The translations under genes and the position numbers were made by a program. A stretch of 64,000 nt of DNA from Dryocola sp051307055 (GTDB lineage: Bacteria > Pseudomonadota > Gammaproteobacteria > Enterobacterales > Enterobacteriaceae), in NCBI RefSeq assembly GCF_051307055.1, contig NZ_CP149994.1:2604001-2668000 (forward strand), in the 5' to 3' direction. The notes beneath the pieces are model-generated. The model saw only the letters and a program-made list of their open reading frames with translations. It was not told the origin of the DNA and ran no database searches. Positions 34,412 through 43,672 of this stretch are shown in pieces. Numbering within the stretch: position 1 is the first letter of the stretch; each line of letters opens with the position of its first letter.

Positions 34412-35148
34412 GCAAGATCCTCCGTCACGCGAGGGAACAGACTTTGATAACCTTCGCCGTGGCTGATAGCTTTTGCCGAGGCGATGCCGACGTTACGCTT
34501 GGCCTGAACACCGCGCTGTAAGGCAACGCGCGTATAGTATTCCCACAGATGTTCCTGCCCGGCCATGCACTGGATAGCAGCGTATTTTTTATCCCACACC
34601 GCGGTAATATCCAGCAATACGTCCGGCCTCCAGCCGCACTGCTCCGGCTGGTGTGGCTCAAAGCAATATACCGGCGGCGCGCCGATGATGGTTTCACCAG
34701 GACGGTAACCTTCGGCCTGAGCGATGATACGCGCTTCCTGGGTCAGGTTAGCTGCCAGCGGATGATCATAGTTATACGGATCCGTTACTGAATGGGTCAG
34801 CACGAAGTGCGGCTGCACTTTGCGGAACACGTCAGCAAGGCGGAACAGCGTCTCTTTGTCGGCACGCAGCGGATAGTCGCCGAGATCGAAGAACTCAATG
34901 CTGGCGCCGAGAATTTCCGCCGCGGCTTCGGCTTCCTTCTGCCGGTGCTGCTTCACGAGAGTTTCGGTCATATTACCTTTGCGCCATAACTTAGCCGACT
35001 CGCCGCGTTCGCCGTAGGAAAGGCACACCACATGCACGTCGTAACCTTGTGCGGCGTGTAAAGCAATAGCGCCGCCCGCTCGCCAGACAAAATCTGCGGA
35101 ATGTGCGCTGACTACCAAGGCACTCTTTTTTGCATTCTTTTCCATCAT
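34408..35148 (-). CDS. galB: 4-oxalomesaconate hydratase
   Basis: PIG-L/LmbE-type zinc enzyme that hydrates 4-oxalomesaconate. 246 residues (Pseudomonas GalB about 242) and closely similar along the length as I recall it. The usual AHPDD metal motif is here AHSADF, as in GalB; later ligands lie in DPYNYDHPLA. ATG 35148 or 35145 may be used. First gene of the operon, divergent from the LysR gene across 118-127 bases. Confidence 0.92.
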   Translation of the reverse strand: MMEKNAKKSALVVSAHSADFVWRAGGAIALHAAQGYDVHVVCLSYGERGESAKLWRKGNMTETLVKQHRQKEAEAAAEILGASIEFFDLGDYPLRADKETLFRLADVFRKVQPHFVLTHSVTDPYNYDHPLAANLTQEARIIAQAEGYRPGETIIGAPPVYCFEPHQPEQCGWRPDVLLDITAVWDKKYAAIQCMAGQEHLWEYYTRVALQRGVQAKRNVGIASAKAISHGEGYQSLFPRVTEDLA

Positions 35149-35266
35149 GTCATCCTGCGTTTTGCTGTTTTTTTTATCCTGACATGCGGCATGCGCCGCG
35201 AATAATGCCTTTCATTGCTTCAGCTATGAATTTTATTTATGTTGTGATTCACCATCCCAATCGCCT
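35149..35266. promoter_or_regulatory. Divergent galB / regulator promoter region
   Basis: Short AT-rich interval between galB and its divergent LysR-type regulator, the usual site for LysR binding. T-N11-A-type repeats could be present, but none is convincing by eye. Confidence 0.55.
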
Positions 35267-36502
35267 GTGGATAGCATGAAAAAACCACCTGAAGCATTCC
35301 ATTTAAAAATCATGCAAATAAGAGCTTTCTGCATGATTGCTGAACGCGGTACCGTATCGGAAGCAGCGGAAAAATTATTTCGAACCCAGTCGGCGATCAC
35401 TCGTTCAATCCGTGATCTTGAACACACTTTAGCCACGCCGCTGTTTGAACGTCACGCGAGCGGCATGATGCTGACGGAAATGGGTAAATGCGTTCTGCCG
35501 CGCGCCAGGCGCGCCATACAGGAACTCCATCTCATTCCGCCGCTGCTTGGTAAATTGAAACAGCACAACAGCAGGCGCGAAGAGGCAGAGCCTGTCTGGC
35601 TTTTTAACCTGCGACGCCTGCAAATTTTCCTGGCGCTGTATCGGCTTCATCACACGCAAAGCGTGGCAAATTCGCTGGGTATCAGCCAGCCGGCGGTAAG
35701 CGCGGCGTTAAAAGTGCTGGAAAAAGGAGCTGGATTAACGCTGTTTCAGCGCACGCCGAAAGGCATGATGCCTACGCCTGCCGGACGTGAAATGGCACCG
35801 TTCATCAGCCGCTCGCTGAACGAGATTCGCCATATACCTGAAGATCTTGCGGCGCAGCAAGGCGTATTGACCGGCACCGTGCATGTGGGCGCGCTGCCGC
35901 TGTGTCGCAGCAGTTTGCTGCCTCAGGCGATGGCTCAGCTGGTGGCGCGTCATCCCGGCGTCAAAGTGGTGACCAATGAGAGCGCCTTTAGCGCGCTGGT
36001 GACGGAACTGCGCGCCGGTGATATTGATTTTATCCTTGGCGCTTTGCGTCAGAACGACGCGGTGCCGGATATTCATAATCAGATCTTGTTCGATGAGGAG
36101 CTTATTTTACTGGCGCGGCCGCAGCATCCCCTTGCCGGGCGCCCGCTAACGCCGGACGATCTGGCGATGACGCAGTGGATCCTGCCTCGCGATAACACGC
36201 CCGCGCGCCATCTGCTGGATCGTGCATTTCAGGCACTGAGCATGCGCGCTCCGCAGCCGGTGGTGGAAAGCGGCGATTTGGCGATAGTGCGTGGGCTTCT
36301 GCTTCATTCAGATATGGTGGCGGTGGTCTCTTCGCATCAGCTGGATTATGAATTACGCGCCGGCATCATCGCGCCGCTACTGTTTAATTTGCCTGATACG
36401 CGCCGTGAAATCGGTTTAACTTTCCGTCAGGGCGCGCTGCATTCTCCCGCCGCAAAAGCTTTACTGCGCTGCATCAGTGAAACGTTGAGTGAAGCGACCT
36501 AA
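35267..36502 (+). CDS. galR: LysR-type regulator with two N-terminal HTH domains (gallate locus)
   Basis: 411 residues, about 100 more than a normal LysR protein. Two complete winged HTH domains are seen: residues 15-75 (VSEAAEKLFRTQSAITRSIRDLE) and 113-173 (QSVANSLGISQPAVSAALKVLE), each ending in the LysR wing (LFERHASGMMLT; LFQRTPKGMMPT). One effector-binding domain follows (about 203-405). Start is GTG 35267 or ATG 35276. Divergent from galBCD and upstream of the transporter and dioxygenase genes, so it is the likely gallate regulator; the symbol is by position. No frameshift is involved: the whole frame is open. Confidence 0.88.
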   Translation: MDSMKKPPEAFHLKIMQIRAFCMIAERGTVSEAAEKLFRTQSAITRSIRDLEHTLATPLFERHASGMMLTEMGKCVLPRARRAIQELHLIPPLLGKLKQHNSRREEAEPVWLFNLRRLQIFLALYRLHHTQSVANSLGISQPAVSAALKVLEKGAGLTLFQRTPKGMMPTPAGREMAPFISRSLNEIRHIPEDLAAQQGVLTGTVHVGALPLCRSSLLPQAMAQLVARHPGVKVVTNESAFSALVTELRAGDIDFILGALRQNDAVPDIHNQILFDEELILLARPQHPLAGRPLTPDDLAMTQWILPRDNTPARHLLDRAFQALSMRAPQPVVESGDLAIVRGLLLHSDMVAVVSSHQLDYELRAGIIAPLLFNLPDTRREIGLTFRQGALHSPAAKALLRCISETLSEAT

Positions 36503-36742
36503 AAGAAATTCATATAACAACTTAATTTATTTAGCGCCAGAGGACCATTTCAGTGCCCACTGTCGCTATTTTCGCTGCCTCAGGACTTTGTTAAACACAT
36601 CACAATATAAAGCTAACTCATACCTCTAAAAGCCTTTTTTGACAGACACTGCCGCCCTCCCCGCTTAACGTGTTACTGGATTGTTACCTTCCTCTCACCA
36701 CAACGATAGCCGCCGCAGGCGGCACAGAAGAGAGCGTACCCG
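36503..36742 (+). promoter_or_regulatory. Upstream region of the gallate transporter gene
   Basis: 240 bases between the regulator and the transporter, so galT-galA probably have their own promoter. AGAGAGCG lies near the start codon. No clear operator seen. Confidence 0.45.
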
Positions 36743-38122
36743 ATGACAGTAAACAACCTGGTTAATGTAAAAGAGTGGATTGATGCCCGGCCCATCTCGT
36801 CCTTTCAGTGGCGCGTACTGGCGCTGTGCCTGATGATAATTATGTTTGACGGCTACGACGCCGCCGTGATGGGTTTTATCGCCCCTGCGCTGATTGAGCA
36901 CTGGGGCATCAGCCGTGCCGCTATGGGGTCAATTCTTGGCGCGGCGATGCTCGGCGTGGCGCTGGGTGCGCTGATCGCCGGGCCGATATCCGATCGTTAT
37001 GGCCGCAAGCGGGTCATTTTGCTGTCGGTGCTGATATTTTCGGCGTTCAGCCTCGCCTGCGCTTTTGCTGCCACGCCTACGCAGATGGCGCTGCTGCGCT
37101 TTCTTGCCGGGCTCGGCTTAGGTGCGGTAATGCCGAACTGCGTGACACTGCTGTCAGAGTACATGCCTGAACGCCGTAAAGGGGTGATGATAACCTTAAT
37201 GTTCAGCGGCTTTAATATTGGTTCGGGCCTGGGCGGGTTTATTGCCGCCGGGCTGCTGGCGCATTACCACTGGCCTGCGGTATTGATTTTTGGCGGCGCG
37301 TTGCCGCTGTTGATGCTGCCGGTTATTAGCTGGCTGTTACCGGAATCAACGCTCAATCTGGTGGTACGCAAGGCGCCGCGTGAGCAAATTGCCGCGCTGC
37401 TCAATCGTATGGGCGGAGAGTTTAGCAGCAATAACGCCTTCATCCTTAATTCTCCCGGCGTGAAGCGCAACAGCACCATTGCGGAACTGTTCCGTCATGG
37501 CTTTGCCCGCGGCACCATCATTCTCTGGCTGACCTATTTTATGGGTCTGTTCGTTATCTATCTGCTGAACGGCTGGCTGCCGACCATCATGCGCTCCGGC
37601 GGTATTTCACTGGAGCAAGCCGCGATTATCGCCGGCCTGTTCCAGCTGGGCGGGCCGCTGGGCGGTATTATCGTCGGCGCGTTGATGGATAAGCTACGCG
37701 CTAAGTGGGTTATCGGCGTGGTGTATTTAATTGGCTGCGCCTGTCTGATTACCCAGGGCCTGTTCGGCCTGAGCGGCGTGGCGTTGGGGATCATTATATT
37801 TATCACCGGCATGTGTATTAACGGCGCGCAAAACGGCCTGCAGGTTTATTCCCCGGCTTATTATCCGACGGAAATTCGCGCCACGGGCGTAAGCTGGATG
37901 CACGGCATTGGCCGCATCGGCGCCATTCTGAGCTCCTCCCTGGGCGGTCTGTTAATGGGGGCGTTTCCAGGGCAGTCGGCCATCTTCTTTATCCTGGCCC
38001 TGCCGGCGCTGCTCGCCGCAGTAAGCATTGTTTTACATCGCAACATTCAACTGACCATGAAAATAAAAGGGGCAGGACTCGGTGAAATTCCGGCACTGTC
38101 GCAAACGTTAAATAACCGATAA
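36743..38122 (+). CDS. galT: Aromatic acid:H+ symporter, gallate uptake
   Basis: Twelve-span MFS protein of the AAHS family (PcaK-like), 459 residues. The DGYDAAVMGF motif in span 1 and the DRYGRKR motif between spans 2 and 3 are typical, as is the repeat of the loop (MDKLRAKW) after span 8. Located between the regulator and gallate dioxygenase genes, so gallate is the probable substrate. Symbol by analogy to Pseudomonas putida. Confidence 0.88.
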   Translation: MTVNNLVNVKEWIDARPISSFQWRVLALCLMIIMFDGYDAAVMGFIAPALIEHWGISRAAMGSILGAAMLGVALGALIAGPISDRYGRKRVILLSVLIFSAFSLACAFAATPTQMALLRFLAGLGLGAVMPNCVTLLSEYMPERRKGVMITLMFSGFNIGSGLGGFIAAGLLAHYHWPAVLIFGGALPLLMLPVISWLLPESTLNLVVRKAPREQIAALLNRMGGEFSSNNAFILNSPGVKRNSTIAELFRHGFARGTIILWLTYFMGLFVIYLLNGWLPTIMRSGGISLEQAAIIAGLFQLGGPLGGIIVGALMDKLRAKWVIGVVYLIGCACLITQGLFGLSGVALGIIIFITGMCINGAQNGLQVYSPAYYPTEIRATGVSWMHGIGRIGAILSSSLGGLLMGAFPGQSAIFFILALPALLAAVSIVLHRNIQLTMKIKGAGLGEIPALSQTLNNR

Positions 38123-38136
38123 GTGGAGTTACCGTT

Positions 38137-39402
38137 ATGGCGAAGATCATTGGCGGCCTGGCCGTTTCACATACCCCAACCATCGGCTTTGCCGTCGATC
38201 ACGATAAACAAAAAGAAGGTGCCTGGGAGCCCATTTTTGACGACTTTGCGCCAATGCAGCAGTGGCTTGCCGCGAAAAAACCTGACGCGCTGGTGTATAT
38301 TTTCAACGATCATGTGACCTCATTTTTCTTCGATCACTACTCGGCGTTTTCGCTCGGTATCGACCATCAGTATCACGTGGCTGATGAAGGCGGCGGCCCA
38401 CGCGATTTGCCACCGGTAAAAGGCGATGCCGCGCTGTCGCACCACATCGGCACCAGCCTGATGAGCGATGAATTCGATATGTCGTTTTTTATGGATAAAC
38501 CGCTCGATCACGGCTTGTTTTCACCGCTTTCGGCGCTGATGCCGTTTAAACCGGAATGGCCAACGCGGGTGATCCCGTTGCAGGTTGGCGTATTACAGTT
38601 TCCTGTTCCGTCGGCACGTCGCTGCTACAAGCTGGGCCAGGCGCTGCGTCGCGCCATCGAAAGCTATCCTGAAGATATTAATGTGGCGATTGTCGCAACC
38701 GGCGGACTGTCGCATCAGGTTCATGGCGAACGCTGCGGCTTTAATAACGTTGAATGGGATCGGCAGTTTATGGAGCTGCTCGTCAACGATCCGGAAAAAC
38801 TGACTGAACTGACCATCGCCGAATACGCTGAGCTCAGCGGCGTGGAGGGCGCCGAAGAGATCATGTGGCTGGTGATGCGCGGCGCGTTGTCCGCTAATGT
38901 GGTGAAGAAGCATCAGTCTTACTATTTGCCGTCGATGACCGGCATCGCGACGTTGATTCTGGAGAATCAGGCAGGAACCCTGCCGGTTGATACGGCGAAG
39001 CGTCACCAGCAGAAGATGGCAAGCCAGCTGGCGGGAATTGAGAAGCTGAGCGGCTCCTATCCCTTTACCCAGGCGCGTAGTCTTGAGGCGCTACGCTTGA
39101 ATCGTTTTTTACACCAGCTTATTCAGCCCGGCCCGCGTGAGCGTTTCCGCCTGGACCAGGAAGTTATGCTTGCCGAAGCCAGCCTGACCGAAGAAGAGTG
39201 CGCCATGGTGCGTGACCGGGACTGGCGAAAACTTATTCAGTATGGCGCGAGCTTTTTTCTGCTGGAAAAATTAGGCGCGGTGATTGGTGGTTCAAATCTG
39301 GATATTTATGCTGCGATGCGCGGAGTATCGCTGGAAGAATTTATGCAGACGCGCAACCAGCAGGTGACGTATTCGGTAGCAGGAAAAGAACAGGCCAACT
39401 AA
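38137..39402 (+). CDS. galA: Gallate dioxygenase
   Basis: Fe(II) extradiol dioxygenase that opens gallate to 4-oxalomesaconate. 421 residues, the length of Pseudomonas GalA. The N-terminal three quarters is LigB-like, with iron ligands His12 (SHTP), His59 (FNDH) and a Glu in the GVEGAEEIMW segment; the C-terminal 120 residues are LigA-like (SLEALRLNRFLHQL to GVSLEEFMQTRN), so large and small subunits of the protocatechuate 4,5-dioxygenase type are fused. 14 bases after the transporter gene. Confidence 0.94.
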   Translation: MAKIIGGLAVSHTPTIGFAVDHDKQKEGAWEPIFDDFAPMQQWLAAKKPDALVYIFNDHVTSFFFDHYSAFSLGIDHQYHVADEGGGPRDLPPVKGDAALSHHIGTSLMSDEFDMSFFMDKPLDHGLFSPLSALMPFKPEWPTRVIPLQVGVLQFPVPSARRCYKLGQALRRAIESYPEDINVAIVATGGLSHQVHGERCGFNNVEWDRQFMELLVNDPEKLTELTIAEYAELSGVEGAEEIMWLVMRGALSANVVKKHQSYYLPSMTGIATLILENQAGTLPVDTAKRHQQKMASQLAGIEKLSGSYPFTQARSLEALRLNRFLHQLIQPGPRERFRLDQEVMLAEASLTEEECAMVRDRDWRKLIQYGASFFLLEKLGAVIGGSNLDIYAAMRGVSLEEFMQTRNQQVTYSVAGKEQAN

Positions 39403-39532
39403 ATATGAACAAGACGGGATCGGTCTGGTCCCGTTCAAAAATTGCCGCCGTGGTTAATTTCCTGAAAATATTAACAATATTTTATAGCCCCAGACGTAAA
39501 ACAGAATTAGTGCCACGTATTACAAGGCAAAC

Positions 39533-39561
39533 AGGCGGGCGAAGCTTGCGCTCGCCCGCCT
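39533..39561. terminator. Hairpin between convergent galA and chemotaxis genes
   Basis: AGGCGGGCGA and TCGCCCGCCT arms, perfect over 10 bp, in the gap between convergent genes. The T run is short, so it is a probable rather than certain terminator. Confidence 0.7.
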
Positions 39562-39567
39562 TATTAA

Positions 39568-41136
39568 TTAAGCGTATTGGCCGGCAGCCGTTTGTTCTAA
39601 GCGGAATACTCTCACCATTTCACGCAGATGCTGCGCCTGCTCGTTAAGCGAAGCCGCCGCCGCTACGGACTCCTCCACCAGACAGGAGTTCTGCTGCGTG
39701 GTGGTATCAATCATGCCGATCGCGGTATTGATCTGTGAAATCCCTTCCGTTTGCTCAAGGCTTGCCTGTTTGATCTCGCTGAGAATACCGTTCATCTCGT
39801 CAACGTTACCGACCATACCGGTAATTTGCTGATTTGCCGTCTGCACCAGATCCATCCCCTCGCGCGTTTGCGAAGTTGAATTTTCAATCAGGCTGCGGAT
39901 CTCGCTGGCAGACGAAGCGCTTTTTTGCGCAAGCTGGCGTACTTCACCGGCAACCACCGCAAATCCACGCCCGTGCTCGCCGGCCCGCGCCGCTTCTACG
40001 GCGGCATTGAGCGCGAGAATATTGGTCTGGAAAGCGATGGAGTCAATCAGGTTGATAATATCCGACATGCGGTTAGAGGTGTCGTTAATCAGGCGCATTT
40101 TACTGGTCACCTGCGACATCATCTGCCCGTTTTTCTTTACCACGCTTGCCGTATCAGCAGATAGCTGTGTGGCAACGTTGGTATGATCGTAGGTATTTTT
40201 CACCGTCGCGGTGATTTGCTCCATAGAGGCCGCAGTCTCTTCAACGGAGCTGGCCTGCTCCTCGGTACGCGCCGCCAGATCGTGGTTACCGGCGACAATC
40301 TGCGCCGCCGCGGTAGAAATATTCTCGGAGCCTTGTTGCACCTCGCGCACAATCTCCTGCAGACGAACTTTCATTGCCATCAGCGCATGGAGCAAAACGC
40401 CCGTTTCATCCCGGCGATGGATATCAATGCTGCGGGTTAAATCGCCTTCGGCAATGGCCTGCGCAAATTCAACCGCCTGACCTAAAGGCCGGGTAATGGA
40501 GCGCACAATAAGCCAGCCTGCTGTCGCCGCCAGAACAATGCTCAACAGCGTAATCAGGATCAACAGCGCGCGATTAGCGCGGTAATCCTTTGCCACCTCC
40601 GCACCTGCTATATTCATTCTTTCATTCTGGATTGCGATCAGCGCCTGAACTTTCGCTTTATATTTTTCCTGTATCTGAAGGGTGGTTGTCGTCATCTCCT
40701 CAAGCGCTGCCGCCCGATCGTTAAGCTGCACGGCCTGTAAGATACGGAAGCGGGAATCCAGATATTCTTTGCGTACCGCGGTAATTTCATCGAGTACCCG
40801 GCGCGAGCGTTCATCGTTTTGTGCTTTGCTGAGGCCATCGAGCAAGGCGGTGATACGCGCGCTGAGCTCGGTCAGCCGCTTTTCGGACGCCTCGCGAAAT
40901 TTTCCCCGATCGTCGAGCAGCATCATTTGCTGAACGTTAATAAAGTCCTGAAAATTTTCAATAAGCTGGTTGGCTTTTATCGTTGTCGGATAATCCTCCG
41001 TAATGATGTCATGCATGCCGTTATTTGCTTTGTGCAGGCTAAGCAGCGAGAGGCTGGCGGTGAAAATCATCAGTACAATAAATAAGCTAAAAGCCAGGGT
41101 TAATTTAGTGCGAATTTTTACGTCTTGTAAAGACAT
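39568..41136 (-). CDS. Methyl-accepting chemotaxis protein (4HB ligand domain)
   Basis: 522 residues. Membrane span about 9-31, periplasmic four-helix-bundle sensor 32-190, second span about 191-212, HAMP 213-265, and a signalling domain with the hairpin tip DSIAFQTNILALNAAVEAARAGEHGRGFAVVAGEVRQLAQKS. The C-terminus (EQTAAGQYA) lacks the NWETF tether for CheR/CheB, so it is a low-abundance-type receptor. Adjacent to galA and with a sigma-28 promoter; aromatic acid sensing is a plausible inference because PcaY-type receptors have the same 4HB domain. Confidence 0.92.
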   Translation of the reverse strand: MSLQDVKIRTKLTLAFSLFIVLMIFTASLSLLSLHKANNGMHDIITEDYPTTIKANQLIENFQDFINVQQMMLLDDRGKFREASEKRLTELSARITALLDGLSKAQNDERSRRVLDEITAVRKEYLDSRFRILQAVQLNDRAAALEEMTTTTLQIQEKYKAKVQALIAIQNERMNIAGAEVAKDYRANRALLILITLLSIVLAATAGWLIVRSITRPLGQAVEFAQAIAEGDLTRSIDIHRRDETGVLLHALMAMKVRLQEIVREVQQGSENISTAAAQIVAGNHDLAARTEEQASSVEETAASMEQITATVKNTYDHTNVATQLSADTASVVKKNGQMMSQVTSKMRLINDTSNRMSDIINLIDSIAFQTNILALNAAVEAARAGEHGRGFAVVAGEVRQLAQKSASSASEIRSLIENSTSQTREGMDLVQTANQQITGMVGNVDEMNGILSEIKQASLEQTEGISQINTAIGMIDTTTQQNSCLVEESVAAAASLNEQAQHLREMVRVFRLEQTAAGQYA

Positions 41137-41242
41137 GACTACTCCCTCAAGTGTTTTATTCCTTGCAATAAAAGATCATCACCCGCTGCGTTATTACTCA
41201 GGTGAACAAAAAGAAAGCGGATACAACGAAACGCCTAAGGAG

Positions 41243-41269
41243 ATATCGGACAGCGGAAGAGTAACTTTA
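41243..41269 (-). promoter_or_regulatory. Sigma-28 (FliA) promoter of the chemotaxis gene
   Basis: On the minus strand TAAAGTTA, an 11-base spacer, then TCCGATAT, against the consensus TAAAGTTT-N11-GCCGATAA. 13 of 16 positions agree with exact spacing. It lies about 105 bases before the start codon. Confidence 0.8.
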
Positions 41270-41392
41270 TGAATTTGATCGGTTTTTATTTGTAAAAAAC
41301 CACAATCAATAGTTAGCGGCTATTGATTGGCGATAATCGATCGATATTTGGAAATATTGATCACATTTGCAACCCTTTCCTTTCCGGTAAAT

Positions 41393-41450
41393 CAAAAACG
41401 CCCGGGATATATTTCTGCGTTAAATATGCGTTCAGAAATATACTCCGGGC
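41393..41450 (-). terminator. Terminator of the nac-cbl unit
   Basis: A long stem-loop with GCCCGG...ATATTTCTG arms followed on the minus strand by GTTTTTGATTT, 66 bases beyond the cbl stop. Confidence 0.8.
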
Positions 41451-41515
41451 GCCAGCCGTTAATCATTTAATAAGCGATTAACATTGCACGACCATTTACG
41501 TCACAATTAGCCCAA

Positions 41516-42460
41516 CTAAATCTGGAAATCGATAACCGCTTCGTCTGGCTCCAGCGCCAGGCGCTTAATTTCATCTACGGAGAGTTCAGGGTTACACAAT
41601 TCAATAAATCGCCAGACATAATTGCGCTGTAGCTGACCGCGCTTAAGCCCAAGCCACACGGTGTTAGCGTCAAACAGATGCCGCGTATCAAGGCGCACAA
41701 GGCCCCTTTCTTCACCGCTTGCCTGATCGGCCACCAGACCGATGCCAAGCCCCAGCTCCACGTAGGTTTTCACCACGTCTGAATCCTGCGCGCTAAGCAC
41801 CACATCCGGCGTCAGGCCGCGGCGAGAAAAGGCTTCATCAATACGCGAACGGCCTGTTATCCCTTGTCGATAGGTGATAAGCGGCCAGCGGCTGATACCG
41901 TCGAGCGTCAGGGGGTTTGCGTGGATCAGCGGATGGCCATCGGGCACCAGCAGGCTGTGATACCAACGGAACCACGGATAGGCCACGAGCGTGGGATCGT
42001 TGCTCAGGCGCTCGCTGGCGATACCAATGTCCGCCGTGCCGCTGTGCAGAAGAGATTCAATTTCCTGCGGCGTGCCCTGGATAAGCTCAAGGCGAACCTC
42101 AGGGAAAAGCGCCCGAAAAGCTTTAATAACCGTCGGCAGGCTGTAGCGCGCCTGGGTATGCGTGGTGGCGATGGTCAGCACGCCGCTGGTGTCGTTGGTA
42201 AACAGATCGGCCAGGCGGCGGACGTTGCTGGCCTCGTTAAGAATACGTTCGGCAATCACCAGCAGCGCTTTGCCCGGTTCGGTCATGCCCAGCAGGCGTT
42301 TACCCCGGCGGATAAAAATCTCAATGCCGAGCTCCTCTTCCAGCTCGCGGATATGGCGGCTGACGCCTGACTGCGAGGTAAAGAGCATACTGGCGACTTC
42401 GGTGAGATTGTAGTCCCTCCGCGCCGCCTCGCGGATAATCTTAAGCTGCTGAAAATTCAT
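41516..42460 (-). CDS. cbl: LysR-type regulator Cbl (sulfur/organosulfur utilisation)
   Basis: CysB-like activator of sulfonate and taurine utilisation genes. 314 residues from ATG 42460 (MNFQQLKIIREAARRDYN), E. coli 316. N-terminal HTH (TEVASMLFTSQSGVSRHIRELEEELG) is near-identical to E. coli; it lacks a short acidic stretch (EQEEEN) present before IRLDTRHLF in E. coli. Lies 107 bases downstream of nac, with which it is known to be co-transcribed under NtrC control. Confidence 0.93.
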   Translation of the reverse strand: MNFQQLKIIREAARRDYNLTEVASMLFTSQSGVSRHIRELEEELGIEIFIRRGKRLLGMTEPGKALLVIAERILNEASNVRRLADLFTNDTSGVLTIATTHTQARYSLPTVIKAFRALFPEVRLELIQGTPQEIESLLHSGTADIGIASERLSNDPTLVAYPWFRWYHSLLVPDGHPLIHANPLTLDGISRWPLITYRQGITGRSRIDEAFSRRGLTPDVVLSAQDSDVVKTYVELGLGIGLVADQASGEERGLVRLDTRHLFDANTVWLGLKRGQLQRNYVWRFIELCNPELSVDEIKRLALEPDEAVIDFQI

Positions 42461-42567
42461 TTTGTCCCCGGAAGTATCGCTGGTCTTTACACTATTGTTA
42501 AAGTCCCGGCGCCTGCAGAACAAATACTAAAAACCAGCAATTTATTCCTTTTAGCAATAAGACAGCC

Positions 42568-43485
42568 TTACCCTACCAGCATCAGCTCCGGATTTTTCAC
42601 CATCGGCTGCGTGACCAGCGAGATAAGAATATCTTTTACCGCCTGCGATTGCGGGTTGAGCGGTAAACGCGCGGACAGATTAATGGACAGAGGTAAACTG
42701 AGCGACGGGCTGGTAATGCGGGCCATCCAGCCGTTAGCGGCTCCGACCAGCGAACGAGCGGCGGACTCCGGCAGCACCGTTACGCCCATTCCGCTGGCAA
42801 CAGCGGCTGTCATGGTGGAAACGGATTCGATCTCACCGATGATTTTCGCGGTTAAACGACGCTGCGAGAAGGCTTCGTCCACGCGCTTGCGCACGGCGCT
42901 GTAGTCGCGCGGCAGGAGCAGGTTCATTTCGGCTACCGCGGCAAGTTCGATGGTCTGCCCCGGGCAGTCGCGGGTGCCGACCAGAAACAGCTCCTCCTTA
43001 AGTAACGGCTGGCTAATAATGCCCGCCGTCGGCGTTCGATCGTATAGCACCGCCATATCAAGCTGGCCGCTTAACAGCTTGTCGTTAAGGACAGAGCCGC
43101 TGTTTTCATGCAGATAGATCAGCACGTCCGGCAGTTCGGCGCGCACGGCCTGAAGCAGAGGCATGATAACAGAAGAAGCCGCGCTCCCCGGCGCAAGCCC
43201 GATTGATACCTGGCCGCTCATCGTCTGGCCAACGTTTCCGACGGCCAGCTGCGCCTGTTCACACTGACGTAAAATCGTCCGCGCATGGGTATAAAGGATT
43301 TTCCCCGCATCCGTTGGCGTCACGCCGCGCCTGGTGCGAATCAACAGCTGTTGGCTCAGCTCGCCTTCAAGGGTAGCTATCTGCTGGCTCAGCGCCGGCT
43401 GGGCAATATGCAGTACTTCAGCGGCCTGGGTCAGGCTGCCGATATCGACGATTTTGACGTAGTATTTCAGCCGTCTTAGATTCAT
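42568..43485 (-). CDS. nac: Nitrogen assimilation control protein Nac
   Basis: LysR-type regulator made under nitrogen limitation, activating or repressing sigma-70 genes of nitrogen metabolism. 305 residues as in E. coli. HTH at LTQAAEVLHIAQPALSQQIATLEGELSQQLLIRTRRGVTPTDAG. Strong AGGGGGC ribosome site. Sigma-54 promoter upstream (separate entry). Confidence 0.95.
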   Translation of the reverse strand: MNLRRLKYYVKIVDIGSLTQAAEVLHIAQPALSQQIATLEGELSQQLLIRTRRGVTPTDAGKILYTHARTILRQCEQAQLAVGNVGQTMSGQVSIGLAPGSAASSVIMPLLQAVRAELPDVLIYLHENSGSVLNDKLLSGQLDMAVLYDRTPTAGIISQPLLKEELFLVGTRDCPGQTIELAAVAEMNLLLPRDYSAVRKRVDEAFSQRRLTAKIIGEIESVSTMTAAVASGMGVTVLPESAARSLVGAANGWMARITSPSLSLPLSINLSARLPLNPQSQAVKDILISLVTQPMVKNPELMLVG

Positions 43486-43544
43486 TTTTTGCCCCCTTCG
43501 CGGAATGCCAGTGCCGGTTTCGGCAGTAATGTCGTAGAAGGTTT

Positions 43545-43560
43545 TGCAAGATGCTTGCCA
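43545..43560 (-). promoter_or_regulatory. Sigma-54 promoter of nac
   Basis: On the minus strand TGGCAAGCATCTTGCA fits TGGCACG-N4-TTGCA with correct GG/GC spacing; start of transcription would be near 43534, about 49 bases before the nac ATG. The nac promoter is sigma-54 dependent in E. coli and Klebsiella. Confidence 0.88.
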
Positions 43561-43672
43561 CTTTTTTAAAGCCCGCTTGAGAAAGGCTAAGCAGCTGTAT
43601 TATAAGAGCAAGTGATATAAAGAAAGGTTTCATTACTTGAAAAAGCGTTTTGCTTATGCCCCAAAAGAGGTA

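Larger units (their letters stand above)
41137..41515 (-). other. Intergenic region holding the MCP promoter and the cbl terminator
   Basis: 379 bases without a gene: leader and sigma-28 promoter of the chemotaxis gene on the left, terminator of cbl at 41400-41450, and otherwise AT-rich DNA. Confidence 0.7.
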
